Assembly (NCBI GenBank): GCA_037074705.1
Contig: CM073594.1
Coordinates: 76,943,009 to 77,007,008, forward strand
DNA from: Zhengitettix transpicula
Taxonomy: Eukaryota; Arthropoda; Insecta; Orthoptera; Tetrigidae
Direction of reading: 5' to 3'
Length of the DNA stretch: 64,000 bases
Shown one piece after another: positions 22,243-34,345 of this stretch. How positions within the stretch are numbered: position 1 is the first letter of the stretch; the number at the start of each line of letters is the position of its first letter. Both the position numbers and the translations under genes were made by a program. The notes beneath the pieces were generated by a model that saw only the letters and a list, made by a program, of their open reading frames with translations, did not search any database and had not been told where the DNA came from.

Positions 22243-22970
22243 CGTAAACAAACCCCTTGAGTTGTCTAATAACATTTCTGCCTCTCTATTTACTTTAATC
22301 CTGATCCACGTGTTCCCCACTACCATCTCAATTTCGCTACTCAAAATATTAAATGGCCTTACCGGAAAACCGTTTGACGATCCTGACATATTAACGTAGT
22401 TTCCTCATATATGAATATCTCTGCTCAGATATAATTATTATGATCCAAATACATTTAGATGATATTCTTTGAAGGACGATCTTTGGTGGCAGTTGAGAGG
22501 AATGTCTCTGGAGGTAGAGCTTGGACCGAAATGTTGGTGACTGAGAGACGATGAGTGTTTGAAATGGATATAATAAAAGTAATTTATTAAAGCAATTGTG
22601 TCTCTTTTTGATAGCTGGGATTTATCACTGGGGAGAAGTGACGGTGCGACCGTGAGAATATGGCAACAAACCCAAAAGATGTCCCAGTGAGTAAATTAAA
22701 ATCCGTTACAACATCGAATGTAAAATTTCCACTAACAAACTAGACTCAAAGTTCAGCCAGTTAACATTATTTTTTCTTAATCTCCCAATTTAAGCTAGTA
22801 CCAAGCAAGTTTTATACACAATTAAATACCTAAGCTAAATTTATGTGTATTTATAAATTATTATTTTTACATTTGATGAGTATGAATTGACTGTGTAGTT
22901 TATTAATTTATTAGAGTATAATTTTGTTTTCTCGATATGAGCAAACAGTATCGTTTATAAGATATAATGT
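22243..22970. other. No recognised feature
   Basis: Unassigned. At 22500-22560 GACCGAAATGTTGGTGACTG faintly recalls the GAAACGTTGG end of Penelope-type motifs, but the CTGANGA strand is absent. Confidence 0.35.
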
Positions 22971-22974
22971 AACA

Positions 22975-23095
22975 TCGATCTCATTGACCCCGAAAATAAT
23001 TTATCCGCGCATGTTTAAAAATTTCCACCCCCCGTCCCGTGTATGCGGAAATATAAATTCATACATACACACAAACGCTCTATTTTATTTTTTAG
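22975..23095 (-). mobile_element. Helitron-like fragment
   Basis: CATTGACCCCGAAAATAATT...CATGTTTAAAAATTTCCACC...CATACATACACACAAAC parallels 38155-38235 plus the TGTATG start segment of the family, in minus orientation. Confidence 0.45.
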
Positions 23096-23530
23096 GTAAT
23101 GTAACTTTATTTCGTGATGTCAACAATTACCGTTAGCGCGCACTGTAAAAACGTTACGTTTTATTCCATGTTAATCATTACGAATACACTTCAAATGCAT
23201 TTTTAAGAATAATAATCATGTGTTGAAAATTAATTTTGTGCTTGAATACATCAGTAGACTTCACTAGTATGGTCATCCCTATTCGTCATAAGTCTGATAA
23301 ATCGGCTGAAAAACTAAACAAAAAAGCTTTGATCGTATCTCTGAAACCTATTACTGGTATATGAGCACTATTGAAATATTTCATGCATAATTGTTCGAAT
23401 TATCACAGACAGCCAACTAAAATATACTCTAGGGTTTCACTATATGGAAACCTAAATTTTACACTTGTTGGAAATCTGTAATTTCATACAATTCGCGTGA
23501 TTATCATATGTGGTACACAAAGGGGAGTGT
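23096..23530. other. No recognised feature
   Basis: AT-rich unassigned sequence. Confidence 0.4.
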
Positions 23531-24040
23531 GTTTTTTTGGGTGTAGACAGGCTATGTATATGTTAATCCACATAGTGGCAACTCCCCTCTTATAGCATAG
23601 GAAAGGGATTTGAAAGGGGGGATGCGGAAGGGTGGAGGAAGGTAGCCAAGGGTAACTAGGGCCCCCGGACATTGTTTAAGGATCCTACCCGGCATTCGCC
23701 TAAAAGAAATGCAGGACAAACCCTAGAAAAACCTGCATCAGGTAGGTCGGGCATTGAGTACTTGTCCCACGCCCTTCCGATAGCGGGAGAGGACTTTGCT
23801 GTGGGGACGCAGCATTCCCTTCTCCGTGCCTCGACCAGTTTAGGAGGCAGCTGGCCAACTATTCCAATGGGAATAGCGGACAACTCTTACCGTATGCCCA
23901 AGGTCTGTGACCCCGGAACATGCACCTCTCAGAACAGGCCGAGGTGCCTTGGCTTGTGGAAACCTTAGTTCAAAAACGGAGAGGAAAAGGCATACCCAAA
24001 GGTAGCCCCTTCGTATCTCTCCTACAAGGTTCTGCCTGGG
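23531..24040 (-). mobile_element. Family R retroposon, copy c
   Basis: Antisense on the plus strand: a short T run (23532-23538), then CAGGCTATG, CTCCCCTCTTATAGCATAGG, GGATCCTACCCGGCATTCG, CAGGTAGGTCGGGCATTGAG and GGCCGAGGTGCCTTGGCTTG, ending at GTTCTGCCTGG. The sense frame (75 aa on the minus strand, 23883-23656) reads MSAIPIGIVGQLPPKLVEAR...MPDLPDAGFSRVCPAFLLGE. The opposite strand is also open (98 aa). It lacks about 60 bp of the 5' end. Confidence 0.85.
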
Positions 24041-24049
24041 GGGGTAGTG

Positions 24050-24326
24050 TTTTTTTTTTTTAAGGTTTAACAGGCTACATGAGGGTGATCCACATTGGGC
24101 AACTCCCCTTTAATAGCATAGGAAGGGATTAGAAAGGGGGGAAGTGTGTTTTTTTTAGGGCAACAGGCTACATGAGGGTGATCCACATTGGGCAACTCCC
24201 CTTTAATAGCATAGGAAGGGATTAGAAAGGGGGGGATAGATTTTTTATTTTTTTATTTTTTTAGGGCAACAGGCTACTTGAGGGTAATCCACTTAGGGCA
24301 ACTCCCCTTTAATAGCATAGGAAGGA
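24050..24326 (-). repeat. Three tandem 3' ends of family R, about 93-bp period
   Basis: Three units start with T-rich runs at about 24050, 24149 and 24241. Each continues with AACAGGCTAC(A/T)TGAGGGT, ATCCAC, GGGCAACTCCCCTTTAATAG and CATAGGAAGG. Each is only the last 85-95 bp of family R. They lie head to tail just upstream (in plus coordinates, downstream) of copy c. Junctions share a GGGGG(G)AAGTGTG or GTAGTG string before the T run, pointing to slippage or unequal exchange more than to three independent insertions. Confidence 0.8.
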
Positions 24327-25260
24327 AACAGCCAAATACACCTTGAATTAAAGGTTCCACTTATAAAAAACTACATCCACTGCCTAAGCAGTAACTTTTT
24401 CAAAAATATAGTGAAGTGTAAAAGTGCAAATAAATTAAATCTAGGACAAAAAAACCCATAAAAGACTCAAACGAAAGCTTCCACAAGACTTACACAAAAA
24501 TTTTCAACCTGTAAATAACTGAACCCAATGGAATCAGCCACAGGTGTGAAATATTCACATAACCCTCTCTCCAAATACTCTTTGCCATATGACCTCTTAT
24601 TATATCATAGCAGTGAATTGCATTTTACTTGCCGAACCTGCTAAATAAAGCTAAAAAACCTATATATTTCATCATTATTGTTCATTATGGGACAAAAATT
24701 GTACTGAATTAAACGTTGTTAGCGTGAAGCGGATTGAGAAAGAATACAGATACTTTTAAACATATACATTTCTTTTATTCATTAATATGTATTTAAAATA
24801 TAAATAATATAATACCAAAAACCCATCCGAAGAACAAGATAGAAAAACAAGGAAACAAAGGCCGAAAGAGGAAGAGAAAGGAAGGCTGTAGAAGTAAAAC
24901 TGTGTTGTTCGTGGCAGCGGCCGAAGAATATATAGCCTCTGGACTGTTGGTCTTGCTGAGGTCGGCGCTGTTGCGCTATAGCGCCTGAGCGAATCGGAAG
25001 CGCGCGCTGTCTCCACAGGGGTGGCTTTAGGTGACGTCATGTCACAACGTTTAATTTACTAATATATCGTCTCATGATTTTATTACATTTTTCTCTTACT
25101 CCTTCAGTATTTTTAAAGACATCACATGTATCAATAACTTAACAATTAACTCATTGGAATTTATATAGCTGATCTATCAGATTTATTCTCAGGGTCTTTG
25201 TGGGCCATAAATAAGCAGAACTTTATTGATGAAAAGAATAATTGATGTTACTTTAAGAAC
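24327..25260. other. Unassigned; GC-rich block 24895-25040
   Basis: Mostly AT-rich. The block 24895-25040 has GGCAGCGGCCGAAGAATATA, the palindrome GCGCTATAGCGC (24972-24983) and TGACGTCATG. The 94-codon minus frame over it shows no domain. Confidence 0.35.
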
Positions 25261-25265
25261 GCGAT

Positions 25266-25664
25266 TTGGCAGTGCTGCAGATTCACGCAATTATCACATA
25301 TATGAAACACGAAATTCTACGATTTCTCACTGATGGCGCAAGACAGTTTCTCCTTCAATTCGATCCAGAACCGACGTCGAAATTGGCAGCTCGTTTATCC
25401 GGTCAGCATAGCTCGCGGCAGGACACACCAGACTCGAACTGGGAGGACTTGAAACGCTTCACTCGTCCTCACGGAAGCTATCACATTAAACAGGATTGCC
25501 TTCACCTTGTCGACAAGCTAAACGCACTCGCTAATTTCACAACTATCAAAATTACACCGTCCAACTTTATAACTCACATGCACCACTCCTTACAGGGACC
25601 ACCGTCCGCCACTGCCTCACGACAAATTCCTCCTTGTTCCCACCATTGTGACCGCCTGTTCTGA
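25266..25664 (+). CDS. Unassigned open frame, 132 codons (doubtful)
   Basis: The frame is the longest plus frame in its neighbourhood and locally less AT-rich than its flanks. It has no signal peptide, membrane segment or domain that I recognise; composition is polar with several H and Q runs. No splice or promoter context supports it. It may be a fragment of an unidentified transposon or chance. I do not assign a function. Confidence 0.15.
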   Translation: MAVLQIHAIITYMKHEILRFLTDGARQFLLQFDPEPTSKLAARLSGQHSSRQDTPDSNWEDLKRFTRPHGSYHIKQDCLHLVDKLNALANFTTIKITPSNFITHMHHSLQGPPSATASRQIPPCSHHCDRLF

Positions 25665-26625
25665 AATATCATTTCACATGATTATAGCTCCTCACGCCTT
25701 GACATCTTTGTGCTTATCCCGCCTTTACTTTTTGGTCATTACACTGAAACGTAAAAGAAAGCGATTCATATGGAAGGGTTTCACCCCACAACATTTATGA
25801 CACCCGCTAAATGAAGGTTCATAAGGTGCCGCTGAAGACGTCAGGAAACTGTTACGCAAGACGTAGGAAAATTAAATACTGGACGATATCTCGATGATCA
25901 GTTTGCCTGTTAATTTGTTCAGGAATCGTTACGGGGCCAAGACTGCTTCATCAACGCTGTGGGATGAAGTATTACCAACATTGGCAGATCCATTTTTTGA
26001 ACGTCTTTGCCTCTCCCACTATTAGTAGAGAATTTAGTGAACTATGAATAAATCACTAAGATAGCGGGTAATCAGTTTTATTGATGAACTGCATCAGTAA
26101 CAATGGCTTTCCAATTCGAAATTTTCATTTCAATTATACTGAAGCTGTATCATGTGATAGTTGTCAAAATTAATATTGTATGGTAATATCTGTCTTTTTT
26201 TTGGGGGGGGGGGGAGAGTTACAAATTATTTTTCAATACAATTGGATTTAAAATTTATTTTAATTTAGTGATACAATTTAGAACGATTGGCTCAGGTTAC
26301 GAGATTTTATAATCACAGGGTGTTCTTTTTATTGTTTTTTAAATTTCTTAAAAACTATTATATTTGGATTGTTAAATAACGTTTTGTTAAATAATTTTAA
26401 AGTATTTACAATAATTGGTAAATAATTCACATGTTGACTGTTCATGCTTTGTTGTTCTGAGGGGTTTGGGGTGGAAGATGACATGGGTGCTTGTAATTAA
26501 TGTTAAGATTAGGGGAGTTGGATAGAGAATTATATAGGTATGTTATCGGCCAGGGAGGTTATATTGTGGTTGGTGTGATGACGATTTGTCAGAAAGTGCC
26601 CGAGTGTTGACGTATGAGGTCTATT
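25665..26625. other. No recognised feature
   Basis: Unassigned; contains a T8G11 run at 26194-26215. Confidence 0.4.
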
Positions 26626-26634
26626 GGGGGCTTG

Positions 26635-27385
26635 CGTTTCAGACGGCGGTTTGGGGGCGTTGACTATGTATGAGTTCTACGGTCGGATTTGGGTGGTTTA
26701 GGGTGCTTTTGATTAGAGAGGATATGGATTTGTTCATTATTGTGTTAATGGTAGAGATTTGGATGCCTTTGTGGATTGTAGAGTGTCTTAGGAACCATGG
26801 AGCATTGGATTTTGTTTTGAGTAGTTTGGAGCTTTTGTTAGTGGGATTTAGCATTGAAGAGATAGATTAGTCGTTTAGTATTTAATGAGATAGGGAATTT
26901 TTGTTTATTAGTGGATATAGGGTTTTGAATTTATAGTTAATTTTGGGGATGATGTTGTTGATATGGGCTTGCCACGTTAATTTTGGCTCAAGGGTAAGAA
27001 TTAGGTAAGTGACTTTTTTTTTGTGGGGATAAGAGTTCCATTCAGGGTGAAAGGGATTTGGGCGGGTTAGTTTATTTTTAGGGTGAAGTGTAGAATGGAG
27101 GATTTGGAGGTGTTGACGTTGGTTCTCCATGGTTTGGACCATTTGTCTATGAAGTTTAGGGAACTTTGGAGAGGTCGGAGTCCTGTGGTCAGGGAAGAGG
27201 TTTCGTATATGATGGTGATGTCATCTGCAAATAATACCGTTTTGGTTGAGGGATGTTGAGGTATGTCATGGTTGAACACGAGAGGAGAGAGAGGATGCTT
27301 CTTTGGGGGACGCCCGCGGTGATGGAGTGGGTGGAGTTAATTTTGACTGTGAACTTGCGGTTTTCGAGGTAATCTTTTAGTAATT
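26635..27385 (-). pseudogene. Jockey-like LINE reverse transcriptase fragment
   Basis: Minus strand, N to C: YLENRKFTVKINSTHSITAG, then VPQRSILSPL (family motif GVPQGS.LSP; the G is now R). Next is TVLFADDITIIYE, the F/Y-A-D-D catalytic box, intact here; then LNFIDKWSKPWRTNVNTSKS (K of the thumb motif). In another frame VTYLILTLEPKLTWQAHINN follows (usual YLG..LD..LTW, with G lost). A third frame contains NAPWFLRHSTIHKGIQI. At least two frameshifts and a stop separate the parts; both 5' and 3' ends are missing. Confidence 0.85.
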
Positions 27386-28040
27386 AGACGCACAGGGTGT
27401 GGTGGACAATTAAATGAATGTTTCAGCTCTGTCCCGGGGTACACTATTTAGTTGTTTATTATTCAGTTACCGGAGTGTTGTCTGCTGATTTGGTGTCGGC
27501 GAGGGCTTGAATACGCAGCAGGTAACGGATATGGTGGCTCCTTCACGCGATCCTGAATCAATATTTCTCAACATTTCTGGCACTGCTTCTCAGACTCAAT
27601 CTTTCTCCTTCACTAACTTTCCAGACTTAATGTCTCTCCTTGACTGTTTCTTCCTCCATTACAAACTCGTTTAACAAACTCATGCTAATCATATTTCTCA
27701 CTAACCTCACGGACAAAATAAAATCTCACTCACACTTCTCCGACTAAATGTTTCTCCGCCTTCCTGATCTGGTGCTTTTTCAGTAGGTTCAGATCCCCCG
27801 AAACTTGTGACCGTCACTCATAATTTTGACCCAATCTTGTCCGCCCCTAAATTCGTTTCTCGTGTAAACAGCAGATAGCCAATTTCTTGACAAAACTGAA
27901 ATCATACCCTGGTGATAAAATGAGTTTAATATTTCTCCATTACAGTATTGTATTTACATAATAAAATGTCAATATCAATAACGTACAACTTTGAGATTAC
28001 TTCAGTAAAAAGCACACCAAAAGGATACTATACCAGTGTT
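27386..28040. other. No recognised feature
   Basis: Unassigned sequence with pyrimidine-rich plus strand at 27540-27800. Confidence 0.4.
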
Positions 28041-28059
28041 TTTTTTGTTACTGATTTTT

Positions 28060-28340
28060 ACCTCTTTGGTGCTGGCGTTGGTGGTGCGTCATTAACGAGA
28101 CAGGAGTGAAGGTACTTGGCGTACCGACGTCTCTGTACCGTGGTACTGCCGCTGCAGTAGTTTTACGACGTGCTGACGGAGGGGCGACACTGCCTCGCAT
28201 TAAGACAATGCGGCCATTGTGTTGCTAATAGTGACCCCTGGGTGGTCCTGAGTCGGGTGGTCGATGCTAACCAGGGCGAAGGCTGTGTGGGCGGCAGATC
28301 GGGACACGCCCCGACACACTCATTACATATTTAAGAGGTG
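28060..28340. other. GC-rich patch of unknown nature
   Basis: Sharp GC-rich island with the self-complementary stretch GGCGTACCGACG...TACCGTGGTAC and GGGACACGCCCCGACACAC at its right edge. It could be a solo LTR or non-coding element; I find no matching second copy in the window and no TG...CA boundary that I trust. Confidence 0.25.
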
Positions 28341-29240
28341 CAAAGGAATCCTAAACACAGTCGTACCTCATTTCATCCTCAACATTTCTCAGCATTGTCT
28401 TCGTCACCACCCGCAACTTAGCAAGGACGTCTCCAAAGTTTAAGGAAATACAGTAATTATGATTACGATCGAGGGTTAGGGGTTAAATGATCTGGTTCTC
28501 TATTATCTAAAAATATAAATGGAATGTGCTTTATAGAGATTTGCAGGAATTATACGATTTCCACAATGCGTTTGTTTTCTGTGGATGATCTGATTCCTCA
28601 ATTATTTATCTCGCCATTCGGATAACTAAAAAAATAAGCTATTCGCAGTGTTCCGGTGATAAGCGAGTCACAAAAGAATTTGACCGTCTTATCTCAGAAC
28701 TTAATACAAATTATTTCCCAGAATACGTAATATTCATAGCACACAGTTGAGTCATCTCATTTTTCTCCCAACGTGAAAAATAAAAATTAATTTATACATA
28801 TTCGATATAGATTTAATTTTTTTTTATACAATGTTAACTATTTTTACTTATTTCCTTGCATAATTATCATTACAAAATTAATAAACATAGTTACCTTAAA
28901 GACTATTTATTGTTTTATAATAGCAATATATCGATATCAGAACGTGATTTTATTAGCTTTTGTCAACTTAACAAAATAATGTCATTAACAATATTTATTG
29001 TTTTCTGGCTGATGTAATTTTCTTGTGTGTTATAATCAAATTCTTCCTACCGGGAAATTAATATTTATTTCAAGCAATTAATTTATTACTTATTTAAATA
29101 TTGCCTTAAGTTCAATTTAACGTGTTTCATTTAATAATTCAAATAATGATCGTTTAATATTTCATAAAGGTGATAAATAAATCCTATTCTGTCAGTTTTA
29201 GTTAAACACTTTAGAGCTTTTACTTGAAAACTAATATTTA
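28341..29240. other. No recognised feature
   Basis: Very AT-rich sequence, no motif or repeat noted. Confidence 0.4.
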
Positions 29241-29244
29241 CCAA

Positions 29245-29950
29245 ATATTTCTCTTTGGTAAGTATACAGATTTTGATTCAATATATTTTACTTAGAAAAC
29301 AATTATTTCCCCGATAAGAAATGAGCATTGCGGCATTTCTGTATCCATTATTCTATAGATTTTTCCATCTTATTCCTTTAATGAAAATATTTCAGCTCCT
29401 TCTGAGTTAAACTAATGCGTCATTAATCAATTCACAGTATTTTGAGTCCTAAAGGCCGTGAGGATTGTTATATGGTGAATTGTGGGTGAAGGTGGCTTTC
29501 GGCTATATAATAAGCGATGGAGAAATGTCGTGCTGGGTCTGGAATCGACTCGGATGGCTCAATGGTTAGAGCGTCTATGTGTCTATCGGGAGACCCGGTT
29601 TCGATTCCCGGTCCGGTCGAGATTTTTCCATCCTATGCGTTTAATGTGATTTATATTTTTTATGTATGAGATTTCAATTTGTTCTGAAATCCACTGTGAG
29701 ATTGTTGTAATACTTTCCAGTAATAAAAAATATAACGCTTTTGATTTATTTGACAACGTTTAATAACTACTCTATTTTTGACACCTTTTAGTAGTTTTCT
29801 GAAGAACAATGTATTCATTTTTTGGTGACAACACAGATTTTGATTCAATATAGAAATACTTGGAAAACAATTATTTCCCCGATAAGAAATGATCTTTGGA
29901 ATATTCATTCAAGAATTATAATGATTAATGGTGCATTAGTTTAATTCAGA
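29245..29950. repeat. Direct repeat pair flanking a SINE
   Basis: AGATTTTGATTCAATATA ... AAAACAATTATTTCCCCGAT AAGAAATGA occurs at 29270-29322 and again at 29832-29893. An inverted match (TGAGTTAAACTAATGCGTCATTAATC at 29401-29428, versus GATTAATGGTGCATTAGTTT at 29920-29940) lies next to each. This suggests a duplicated or rearranged older repeat into which the SINE at 29545 was placed. Confidence 0.6.
29545..29640 (+). repeat. tRNA-derived SINE head
   Basis: Box A TGGCTCAATGGTTAGAGCG and box B GGTTTCGATTCCCGGTCC are correctly ordered, followed by GGTCGAGATTTTTCCATCCT. The same post-tRNA segment follows box B at 44985-45095 and, changed, at 61220-61440. The acceptor arms do not pair as in a functional tRNA. 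Confidence 0.65.
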
Positions 29951-30355
29951 AGAAACAAAAAAGCTTACATTCGAAAATCAACGATATATGCCATTAAATA
30001 TTTAAAATTTACGAATACTAATGGAAAAAATTGATAATGTTTCAAATTAATAATATACAACGTAATTGGTACATGTTTGGTCGTGAAGATAATTCTGTTG
30101 ACACATGGATACGAAAATATTTGGCACAGTGATGTGAACTGAAGTTCTTGATCATCTGGCAACTGATAACGATAATGAACTATTATAGTTGTAGATCACA
30201 TTTCAACAGAGAAATTTAAAGTCCTGAACCTGCTTTGAATCTTTACATTTGTAATTCTTGACGAACTGACAAATTAGAAAAAAACGAATGTTTGTTAGCC
30301 TTGACGCACAAAAAGCTGAGTCTTCAATAGAACACGAGGGCGAGTATTGTAAGAT
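29951..30355. other. No recognised feature
   Basis: AT-rich unassigned sequence. Confidence 0.4.
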
Positions 30356-30359
30356 CGGC

Positions 30360-30570
30360 TAACAACCCAAAACAATGGCCCTGAATCCTACGTCTCGAGG
30401 CCCAGGCGCCCATTACGCATTCCGAAACAATCTGAGTCTCCCATTAATTTGCCGCTTCTGTAGCGAATTTAATTACGATCGTAATTGGGCGTTTGGCTTC
30501 GCAAGGAGACCAACTAGAGGCAAAATTAGTTTCGGTATTAGAGGCGCAGAGGTGGAGTGAAGTATTTTGT
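30360..30570. promoter_or_regulatory. Candidate conserved non-coding element
   Basis: Short island of balanced composition with dense homeodomain-type cores: CCCATTAATTTGCCGC, then the 16-bp palindrome AATTACGATCGTAATT at 30470-30485 followed by GGGCG. There are no simple repeats and no similarity to the transposons here. Frames on both strands (61 and 64 codons) do not look coding. A paired-homeodomain dimer site is one reading of the palindrome. Confidence 0.3.
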
Positions 30571-31960
30571 AGGTTCTGCCTCATTGTCCTGGCTTGTTTG
30601 GTGTAACTGCTACACGCAAAATGCATACAAATCTCCAATCATGGACTGCTTAAGTGTAACTATCAGCACTTGAAGCATATTTTCTGATTTAAGAAGATGG
30701 TTCAATTATAATGGAACTTTGTTGCACGAATAAAAAATTGTGGTTAATTGAGATTCAATTATTCTTCATTTTTATTCGGGGGAAAGATTGGGTCATAAAA
30801 ATTCAGGTTCGTTCCTATACAATTATAACGTAATTGGCCTGAAAGTTAGTTTTATTTGAATTATTGATAGTATTTGAACTGTATACCTATTAATTTCAAA
30901 TCGCCTGAAATAATATGGGGATTACAAGCATAATAATCAAAAGTAAAGAACAATAAATATTCTTTATGATTTGCGTCAGTACCGATGGAGCAGTTGTACA
31001 GTGAGGACGTATCTAGTGAGCTCTAGTGTTTACAGCCATACAACGGGTCAAGGAAGGGTCGAAGTCAGACTTACGCTGGGATAACCTGAGCCAAATCGGA
31101 AAGTGATTGTGAAGTGTGACGTCCGACGATTACTACTGGATTCCTTCTGGCTCTTGGTCAAGTTCACCGAACGAAACAGCAGTCACGCCGACGGTCGAAA
31201 GACGGAGGTTCTCCAGGAGAACCAAGCATAGGTGAGCACCGATGGTGTTCCATCTGAAGCACCATAAGTTTGCTGTTGGGTCTGCATTTATCTGTTATAT
31301 CAAGTTTGCGTCACTGAACACAAACGAATCCAGCAGAGTATTCAGCCAAATAAAAACAAAACTCCTCCAATCCTCATTTAGAATGTTAGTAACATGAATA
31401 CCTCACTTGCTGACAAAAAAAAATGGATCAAAATGAATACAGGCACCGTCCTTGGCTTCAGAAGGATAACAAAATATTTAGACAAAGCTAAAGCACAATT
31501 TGCAACCAAACTGTCTTTCTCGCTTTTACAGACGAGCCCAGTCCATTATCCTGCTACATCGCAACAATTATCATTATTCTTCCTTGATCTAAAGCCGAAT
31601 CCCATTAACGAAGAACTATAAACGTTGAATAGAATGCATTATGACGTGATTAAGGTTGAGCCGCCGAAACCAATACGAACAATTATACAATTTCAAGTCT
31701 CACTAAAACTTACTATCTGTCCCCGAGATGCGTGAAGTGTGCATAGTAGCAAAGCAAAACAAGTTGCAAAAGACCTTGAATATTCTTCCAACATGCACGA
31801 ATAGAAAAGGTAAACACACGGTAAAGACAATGCAAACTAATACACTGCAACAAAACCCACCGCACAAGAGAAAGAAAGCACTTACCGCAAAGCAATAAAT
31901 TCCCAAACAAAAGTATAGACGCATCCTACTGACGTAATCGTTCGTACGTGGAAGTACGTT
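30571..31960. other. No recognised feature
   Basis: Unassigned; 31000-31270 is moderately GC-rich with no domain in translation. 31394-31621 has a 75-codon plus frame that I do not consider a gene. Confidence 0.4.
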
Positions 31961-32019
31961 GGGTGATCAGAAACTAAGGTTTCCAAGCCTGCAGTGAAAC
32001 GAGTTCATTTTATTTCGTA

Positions 32020-32565
32020 AAACCTATACTGCCACCGGATAGTACATAGAGTAGGTTATTTTTCGACATTTTACTCCATATCGATTTCGGCACTTGTCGC
32101 TTCGTGGGATGAGTTTCAATATTGCCTCCTGGTAAAAATCCGGTCCTTGCGTGTTCAGTCACGTTGTCGCGAAGTGCTTCACCTCCTCGTCTCAAGCGAA
32201 TAATCGGCCTCCTAGGTGCTCCTTCAAGAGAAGAAAACGGGGAATGTCGCTTGGAGTGAGGTCTGGGATATAGGAAGGGTGGTCGATGATGTCCCAGCGT
32301 AATTGTCTAATTGTATAAGGTCACGCATGGTCGTGAAGGTAGATGACTCACTTAGAGAGACTTTCACCTTCTTTTCATCTCTTGAAGAAGCACCTAAGAG
32401 ACTATTCGCTTCAGACAAGGAGGTGAAACACTTCGCGACAACGTGGTTGTACACGCAAGGACAGACTTTTTACCAGGAGGAAAGATTCAAACTCATCCCA
32501 CGAAGCGACTGGTGCATAAATTGATATGGAGATATGATGTATGTACTATCGGGTGGCTGTATTGG
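32020..32565. pseudogene. Palindromic mariner/Tc1-type transposase C-terminus (foldback)
   Basis: The left arm (about 32027-32236, coding on the minus strand) and right arm (about 32371-32562, coding on the plus strand) are inverted copies at roughly 80 percent identity with a 130-bp centre. Read from the centre outwards, the left arm gives HPSYIPDLTPSDIPRFLLLK, EEVKHFATT, then DFYQEAILKLIPRSDKCRNR. This is the end of a D,D-type transposase: SPDL.PSD carries the third catalytic aspartate, and FY..GI.KL..R..KC is the usual tail. The right arm encodes EVKHFATTWLYTQ...FYQEERFKLIPRSDWCIN. Stops break both arms. It is unrelated in detail to the two mariner copies at 45 and 58 kb. Confidence 0.7.
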
Positions 32566-32639
32566 TTGTATGAAATTAAATGTACACGGTTCACTGAAAG
32601 ATTTGTACCCCCTTTTACCTACAAGTCTCTGGCCATCAG

Positions 32640-33338
32640 CGAGATACCAGCTTAACCCTATCAAAAATAATTAAATTAAATTGATCAAGTAAGTACTACC
32701 AGTTTAATTGAATCCAAATGAACCAGCCCATGCACGTGGACAGCGAGAGGCAGAAACAAATATCATATACTTGTTCACTACTCAAAGATGTATAACATCG
32801 ATGTTCTTGTTCTCTCAAAAAGCTAGCAGCTCAATATAAAGAATGACTTTAGCTCCTGATTTGTTGGAGCGATATCATATGGAAGGTGATCAAATTTTAG
32901 TGAAGATTATCACAGGGGACGTAACGTGGGCTTCTCACATGACTCCAGAGATGCCGAGGTGATAGAAGTAGTTAAACGCTAGTTCTCCTCACAGGCGGCA
33001 GACGTCTATGACTTAGGAATTCAAAAGCTTGTAGAATGTTATGAAAAATGTAAACTATGTAGGAAAAAAGTAAAACCTGCTAGCAATTAAATAAAAACGG
33101 AGTTTTTTTTAAAAAAAGTACTGTGACCTTACTTTCCGAATAACTCTTGTACGTCAGGGGGGAAAAATCAGTCTCCGCCAATAGACTCAAACTCGTCTGA
33201 TGGCATTACGCACAATTTTACTATTTTTTAACAAAACTGCAAAGAATTACAAAATCCAACAAAATTATAAAATTCTAATTATAAAAATCTAAATTAAAGA
33301 ATGAGGATGAAAATTATTAAAATTTATAACGGAGCAAT
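32640..33338. other. No recognised feature
   Basis: Unassigned sequence up to the next (TA)n tract. Confidence 0.4.
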
Positions 33339-33340
33339 GT

Positions 33341-33393
<53 letters not shown>
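33341..33393. repeat. (TA)n tract, 3' side of family A copy 4
   Basis: More than 45 bp of uninterrupted TA running into TATTGTAATAATTAAAAAGG. Confidence 0.9.
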
Positions 33394-33396
<3 letters not shown>

Positions 33397-34345
33397 AATA
33401 ATTAAAAAGGTGGTCTTAATTAAAAGAATTATTAAGATTTAAAAATTTATTCTTTAAAAGTACAAATTGTAATCCCTACTTTATACGCCGAATTTCATCA
33501 AGTTAACAAACAAATATTTTTTTTCATTTTTGCAATTCGCGACGTTCTAGAAAAAATACAACTTTATATTTTGCAATCAAATACGTCGAAATTCTCTTTA
33601 TCTCAGGAACATTGCTGGGTTTGATAGTAAGAACAATCCAATTTAATAAACTAACATTAACAATTCAAACTCATTGAATCTAACTTAATACAATATGAAA
33701 ATAAACGAAGTCAAAGAAACTAAATGAATAGAAAAACGAACGAAATCTGACTTCTACCTTTAATCCTCGTTTACAGATTTTAAATAATTGTTTTATACTC
33801 ACGAATGTTTTTCTGGTACCGGATCTGATTCTTGGAGCTTGAGGAAAACACTCACTAAAAAGGCCATTATTCACTGATTCTGCACATTAAATTTCTTATA
33901 CACACGGTCGATGTTCTCGTTCTCTGCCACCAGGAACTTTGGATCAGCCGTCCCTCAGTCAGCCCTCGGACATAGGTCTCCTTGATGCCTCTATGCGAAA
34001 TTTAGTTCAGTCTGTGTGAAGCAAAACCTTTTGCTTCCAAATTTGCGATTATTATTTGTGTCTCTCCGTCAAAACTGTTTACTCGCGTTTTTATGTAAAC
34101 TAGTAGATCTCGCAGTTGGACTTCTTGGACCGCGCTATTCAGACTTTTAGATTAGCGTCCACATTTTACGTTTTGAGTTCCCGTTTGGACTGAACTGTTT
34201 CGCTTCTCGCTGCAGACTGACTTCCTACTCGCGCTCATTTAAAGGCAACTTCAGCCGAGAAAGAGCCGTGATTGTTACTTTCAAAACTCGTGCCGCTAAC
34301 AATCCAATTATATTAAAACAATTAATAGCCTCCTTAATTGGTATT

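Noticed and set aside
23672..23968. 98-codon frame (MSHALPIAGE-type, nearby in other R copies) as a gene
   Set aside because: It is the antisense of a poly(A) retroposon; the element's polarity is fixed by the A-tails and target duplications.
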